Below, piece after piece: positions 33,540 through 36,426 of a DNA stretch of 36,426 bases. The notes beneath the pieces are model-generated. The model worked only from the letters and a program-made list of their open reading frames with translations. It made no database searches and had not been told where the DNA came from. This stretch comes from Acidovorax sp. SUPP3334 (GTDB taxonomy: Bacteria; Pseudomonadota; Gammaproteobacteria; Burkholderiales; Burkholderiaceae_C), in contig NZ_BQXQ01000043.1 in the NCBI RefSeq assembly GCF_030159055.1, forward strand, positions 1 through 36,426. Direction: 5' to 3'. Position 1 is the first letter of the stretch. Every line of letters starts with the position of its first letter. Position numbers and translations under genes: made by a program.

Positions 33540-35789
33540 TCAAGGGCGCCACAGCGCCATGCCGCCCGCCAGGCTGAAGGCGCGCGCATGGCCCAGGCGG
33601 CGCAGCGCCTTGGCGGCCTGCGCGCTGCGGTTGCCGCTGCGGCAAAAGAACAGCACGGGGGTGTCCGGCGGCAGGGCGAGCCAGTCCGGCAAGGCATTCA
33701 CCAGGGCGGACAGCGGCACCGCCTGGCGTTGCACCGCATCGCCCAGCTCGGGCGCGCGGCCCAGGCGCTGTTCGTAGGGTTCGCGCACATCCACCAGCAG
33801 CAGCGGGGACTCGCCCTGCAGCAGGGCCTGCAGCGCCGTGGCATTGAGGTCGCTGGAGGCAGCGGCTGCGCAAGGCGCCGCGTCCACCCGGGCACCGCAC
33901 ACCATCGGCTGGCCGCCCGTGGCCTGGGGCGCGAGGCCGTGCTCCAGCTGGGCCTTGGCCTCGGCAAACGCCTGGGCGTCCAGATGGCCTTCCAGCACCT
34001 GCGCCAGCAGCGGCTGGGCCGTGCACTCGGTGCCCAGCGTGCTGGCGAAGCGGTCGTCGTAGTCGTGGCCGGGCAGCAAAAGGGTTTGCGGGCCGAGCAC
34101 CTGTGCCAGACGGTGCAGCGACGGGCCGAAGGCCAGCGGCGCGCTCTGGGCGAAGTCGCTGCGGCCCAGTGCGCCCGGCATCACCGTGTCGCCCACGAAA
34201 GCCAGGCGCAGCAGCCCCTGCGCGCCGTGCAGCAGGTAGGTGGTGGAGTCTTCGGTGTGGCCGGGCGAGGCCAGGCGGGTGAGGTGCATCGCACCCAGGT
34301 CGATCCGCTCGGCGCCATGCGGCCAGCCCAGGGCGTCCACGGCTGCGGCATCCAAGGTGGCCGCATTGCCGCTCAGCGCCGCACGCAGTTGCGGTGCCGA
34401 GGACGCGTGGTCGCCGTGGCTGTGCGTGTCGAGCAGCGCGGCCAGCGTGTAGCCCTGGCAGCGCACCAGTTGCGCGAGCCGCTCGGTAACCTCGGGCAGC
34501 GGGTCGATCACGGCGCAGCGGCGGCTGGCGGCATCGGCCACGAGATAGCAGCAGGCGCCATCGACCACGAAACGCGTCACGCCCTCCACCGGCGGCGCGG
34601 CATGCTGCGCCGGGCCCAGGCAGCTGTCGCGCAGCGAGCCGCCACAGGCCCGGATGCGGGCGCAGGCCTCGTCGATGAAGGCGCCGTCCGCGGCCGGGCC
34701 GAACGACAGGCGCACGGCCGAGGCCGATTGCCACGCGGGCAGTTGCATGGCCTCCAGCACGTGGCTGGGCTGCGCCTTGGCCGCGCTGCAGGCCGAGCCG
34801 CCGCTGACGCGCACGCCGGCCGCGTCGAACAGATCCAGCAGCAGCTTGGAGCCCACGCCCGGCACCGAAAAGTTGAGCGTGGTGGGCAGGCAGTGCGCGG
34901 GCGGCGCGTTGAATACCAGGCCCGGAAAGGCGTCCTGCAGCGCATCGCCCAGGCGCGCCCGGTAGTCGGCCAGCACCGCGGGCGGCTGGAACGTGGTGCC
35001 GTCCTCCAGCGCCGCCAGCACCGCGCCCAGCGCGGCGATGCCGGCCATGTTCTCGGTGCCCGAGCGCAGCGCGCCCTCCTGCCCGCCACCGGCCATCATG
35101 GGCGTGAACGGGGCGCCTTCGCGCACGTAGAGCAGGCCGATCCCCTTGGGCGCGTAGAGCTTGTGGCCGGAGAACGTGGCGTAGTCGATGGGGTGGTCCA
35201 CCAGTTGCAGCGGCATCTTGCCCAGGGCCTGCACGCTGTCCACCATCCACAGCGCGCGGCTGCCGGCGAGGGCAAGGGCGATGCCCGCCAGATCGCTGAC
35301 CACCCCGGTCTCGTTGTTGGCCGCCATGGTGCAGACCAACCCGGCGCGCGGCGCATGGGCGCGCAGCCAGGGAAGGTCGTGCCGGCCGTCGCGGCCCACG
35401 GGAATCGGCAGAATCTGCAGGTTCAGCTGCAGCAACGCATTCCAGTGCTTGAGCGCCTCGGGCACCGCCTTGTGCTCGGTGGCGCCGTAGAGCAGCAACT
35501 CCGGCACGGCCTCGCCCGCAGCGCGCTGCACGCGCAAGCGGTCCAGCGCGGACAGCACCGCCGTCTGGATGCCCTCGGTCGCGCCGCTCACGAACATGAG
35601 CTGCCCCGACGGCGCCCCCACCACCCGCCGCGCGCGGGCGCGGACCGCGTCCATCAGAGCACGGGCCTTGAGGCCGGTGCTGTGCGTGCTGCTGGGGTTG
35701 CCGTAGTCGTCCGCCATCGTGGCCAGGGCCGCGGCGCGGGAAGCGGGAAGAACGGGGGTGGTGGCGTTGGCGTCGAGGTAGATTTCCAT
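33540..35789 (-). CDS. Cysteine desulfurase - metallo-beta-lactamase - rhodanese fusion
   Basis: A 749-residue, three-domain cytoplasmic protein. Residues about 1-390 are a class V aminotransferase-fold cysteine desulfurase (NifS/IscS type): DANATTPV start, TEHKAV, PLP-lysine K210 in FSGHKLYAPKG, and the persulfide Cys C334 in SGGSACSAAK. Residues about 400-610 are a metallo-beta-lactamase fold like persulfide dioxygenases: T-H456-S-H458-G-D460-H461, H511, D534, H575. Residues about 655-749 are a rhodanese with C716 in CRSGNRS. The likely chain is sulfur taken from cysteine as persulfide, then oxidised or transferred to a thiol acceptor. The individual domains are certain; the combined reaction is inference. 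The start at 35789 gives the family N-terminus (MEIYLDANAT). It is divergent from mutS. Confidence 0.93.
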   Translation of the reverse strand: MEIYLDANATTPVLPASRAAALATMADDYGNPSSTHSTGLKARALMDAVRARARRVVGAPSGQLMFVSGATEGIQTAVLSALDRLRVQRAAGEAVPELLLYGATEHKAVPEALKHWNALLQLNLQILPIPVGRDGRHDLPWLRAHAPRAGLVCTMAANNETGVVSDLAGIALALAGSRALWMVDSVQALGKMPLQLVDHPIDYATFSGHKLYAPKGIGLLYVREGAPFTPMMAGGGQEGALRSGTENMAGIAALGAVLAALEDGTTFQPPAVLADYRARLGDALQDAFPGLVFNAPPAHCLPTTLNFSVPGVGSKLLLDLFDAAGVRVSGGSACSAAKAQPSHVLEAMQLPAWQSASAVRLSFGPAADGAFIDEACARIRACGGSLRDSCLGPAQHAAPPVEGVTRFVVDGACCYLVADAASRRCAVIDPLPEVTERLAQLVRCQGYTLAALLDTHSHGDHASSAPQLRAALSGNAATLDAAAVDALGWPHGAERIDLGAMHLTRLASPGHTEDSTTYLLHGAQGLLRLAFVGDTVMPGALGRSDFAQSAPLAFGPSLHRLAQVLGPQTLLLPGHDYDDRFASTLGTECTAQPLLAQVLEGHLDAQAFAEAKAQLEHGLAPQATGGQPMVCGARVDAAPCAAAASSDLNATALQALLQGESPLLLVDVREPYEQRLGRAPELGDAVQRQAVPLSALVNALPDWLALPPDTPVLFFCRSGNRSAQAAKALRRLGHARAFSLAGGMALWRP

Positions 35790-36107
35790 GGATTTTGCTC
35801 GAATTCTATGAATCTTGGTAACTGCATCCATCGTAAGCAGCTTTTATGAGAATATTTTTCTCATTTACTTGCCAACATAGAAATACAAACCGTTATCGAA
35901 TCGGCAAGATCGCAGCCCGCGAAAACGGTTTGCCATGGAGCCCCCATGTTCAGCACGCCTCAGCCATGCGAAGCGCCGAGGTGCTCGTCCACGATAGAGG
36001 GTTCGCCGCGGCCCATCACGGCGCCGCGATGCCACCCCGTGTGGAATTTGTGCAGCGAGCGGTTTGCGCGCGCTGAAGCGACCCGGTGACGTCGAGAGAA
36101 AGCATCC
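35790..36107. other. Divergent control region between the desulfurase fusion and mutS
   Basis: About 318 bases with no gene of its own; short frames on both strands lack family motifs. The AT-rich part near 35800-35900 probably holds the desulfurase promoter and contains the palindrome at 35846-35864. The GC-rich part near mutS has no clear promoter. Confidence 0.4.
35846..35864. promoter_or_regulatory. Palindromic operator-like site upstream of the desulfurase fusion
   Basis: ATGAGAA and TTCTCAT flank a five-base AT spacer, a perfect 7-bp inverted repeat 57 bases upstream of the start. It resembles Fur boxes (TGAGAATnATTCTCA) but has two extra spacer bases. An iron-, sulfide- or redox-responsive regulator is plausible; which one is unknown. 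Confidence 0.45.
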
Positions 36108-36269
36108 ATGCAGCAGCAGGCAGAAAACGCCCCAACCACCACCACGCCCACCGCCGCCCCCGGCATGGCCGGGCCTGCCGGCAGCCCCGGCGCGCCACCG
36201 CCACCGGGCGGCGACCTGTCGCACCACACGCCGATGATGCAGCAGTACCGGCGGGTGACTTACTCATAA
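36108..36269 (+). pseudogene. mutS: DNA mismatch repair protein MutS, N-terminal fragment cut by an insertion sequence
   Basis: The frame starts MQQQAENAP, continues through a Pro/Gly/Ala-rich leader and reaches DLSHHTPMMQQY (residues about 36-47). H-T-P-M-M-x-Q-Y is the fixed start of the mismatch-binding domain of MutS, normally followed by L-x-x-K. Here it changes to RRVTYS and a stop, and an IS630-type transposase begins 60 bases later. So about 47 of the roughly 850-900 residues are native. The rest of mutS may lie beyond the window, on the far side of the IS. MutS starts mismatch repair; this copy cannot work. Confidence 0.85.
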
Positions 36270-36426
36270 GTCAGTAACTTAGAGAACACGCTCTTGCGAA
36301 GTGCGGCGATCGGTGCTTTCATTGACGGCATGAAACGAGACGGACGCACCCTGGCCCACAATGTGTTGGAAGAAATGCGCATGCTGGCCGTACAGCGCAT
36401 GCGCGAAGGAGAGTCGCCAGCAGCGG
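36248..36426 (+). mobile_element. IS630-family insertion sequence, left end (continues past the window)
   Basis: The mutS-like reading ends at the TA of its Tyr codon (36246-36247); IS630-family elements insert at TA and duplicate it. The first bases contain a palindrome, GACTTA-CTCA-TAAGTC (36257-36272), consistent with a terminal repeat. The transposase gene starts at 36330. The exact left boundary is inferred, because the other end is outside the window. Confidence 0.75.
36330..36426 (+). CDS. IS630-family transposase, N-terminal part
   Basis: Only 32 codons lie in the window. KRDGRTLAHNVLEEMRMLAV then QRMREGESPAA matches the start of the helix-turn-helix domain of IS630-family transposases of Burkholderiales (DGRTLxHxxLExxRxxAVxRVREGExPxAV). 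The protein is a DDE-type transposase in its missing part. The start ATG lies about 80 bases inside the element. The reading is open to the window edge, so nothing can be said about intactness. Confidence 0.85.
   Translation, partial: MKRDGRTLAHNVLEEMRMLAVQRMREGESPAA

Noticed and set aside
33465-35849. 794-codon open frame opposite the desulfurase fusion
   Set aside because: The opposite strand carries three complete catalytic domains; this frame is low-complexity Arg/Gly/Ala/Gln.
35846-35864. Firm call of a Fur box
   Set aside because: The half-sites match but the spacing is two bases too long, so only a general operator call is justified.

Overview
The window looks like the chromosome of a plant-associated betaproteobacterium of the family Comamonadaceae, most likely Acidovorax or Paracidovorax. 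The reasons are the high GC content, the tig-clpP-clpX-lon order, the hydroxysqualene route genes hpnC/hpnD/hpnE, and a textbook PIP-box promoter of the HrpX/HrpB type. This placement is inferred from gene content, not from a database search.

Layout. (1) 1-7649 is the end of an integrated element: a tyrosine integrase (6038-7429) lies beside a tRNA-Gly gene. It carries a divergent pair of unknown proteins with nuclease-like motifs (835-2325 and 2377-3492), a permuted-papain (YiiX-like) protein with a zinc ribbon (4254-5525), and decayed gene remnants. (2) 7650-8052 holds tRNA-Gly, tRNA-Cys and tRNA-Gly. (3) 8138-14251 is the core proteostasis block on the minus strand: trigger factor, ClpP, ClpX and Lon, preceded by tRNA-Leu. 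(4) 14345-18782 encodes an RND efflux pump and its periplasmic adaptor, with a TetR-type operator-like site but no adjacent regulator. (5) 18833-26434 holds squalene synthesis genes (hpnC, then hpnDE). They are separated by L-serine dehydratase, a frameshifted amino-acid-binding protein pseudogene, and a Ser/Pro-rich protein that reads from a perfect PIP-box promoter and is a good candidate type III effector. (6) 26568-33418 is housekeeping: a YihY-family membrane protein, DUF2069, an FAD-linked oxidase, a lipoprotein, thyA, DUF4337, folA and an Lrp/AsnC regulator. (7) 33540-35789 is a three-domain fusion of cysteine desulfurase, metallo-beta-lactamase fold and rhodanese. (8) 36108-36426 is the first 47 codons of mutS, cut off by the start of an IS630-family insertion sequence.

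The most interesting points are the PIP-box gene, the apparent loss of mutS by IS insertion (a possible mutator strain, in a window with several frameshifted genes), a family of about 50-bp dispersed repeats with four copies here (one translated inside the efflux adaptor), the sulfur-handling fusion, and the unknown island genes. All calls rest on reading the sequence and on family knowledge; no searches were run.
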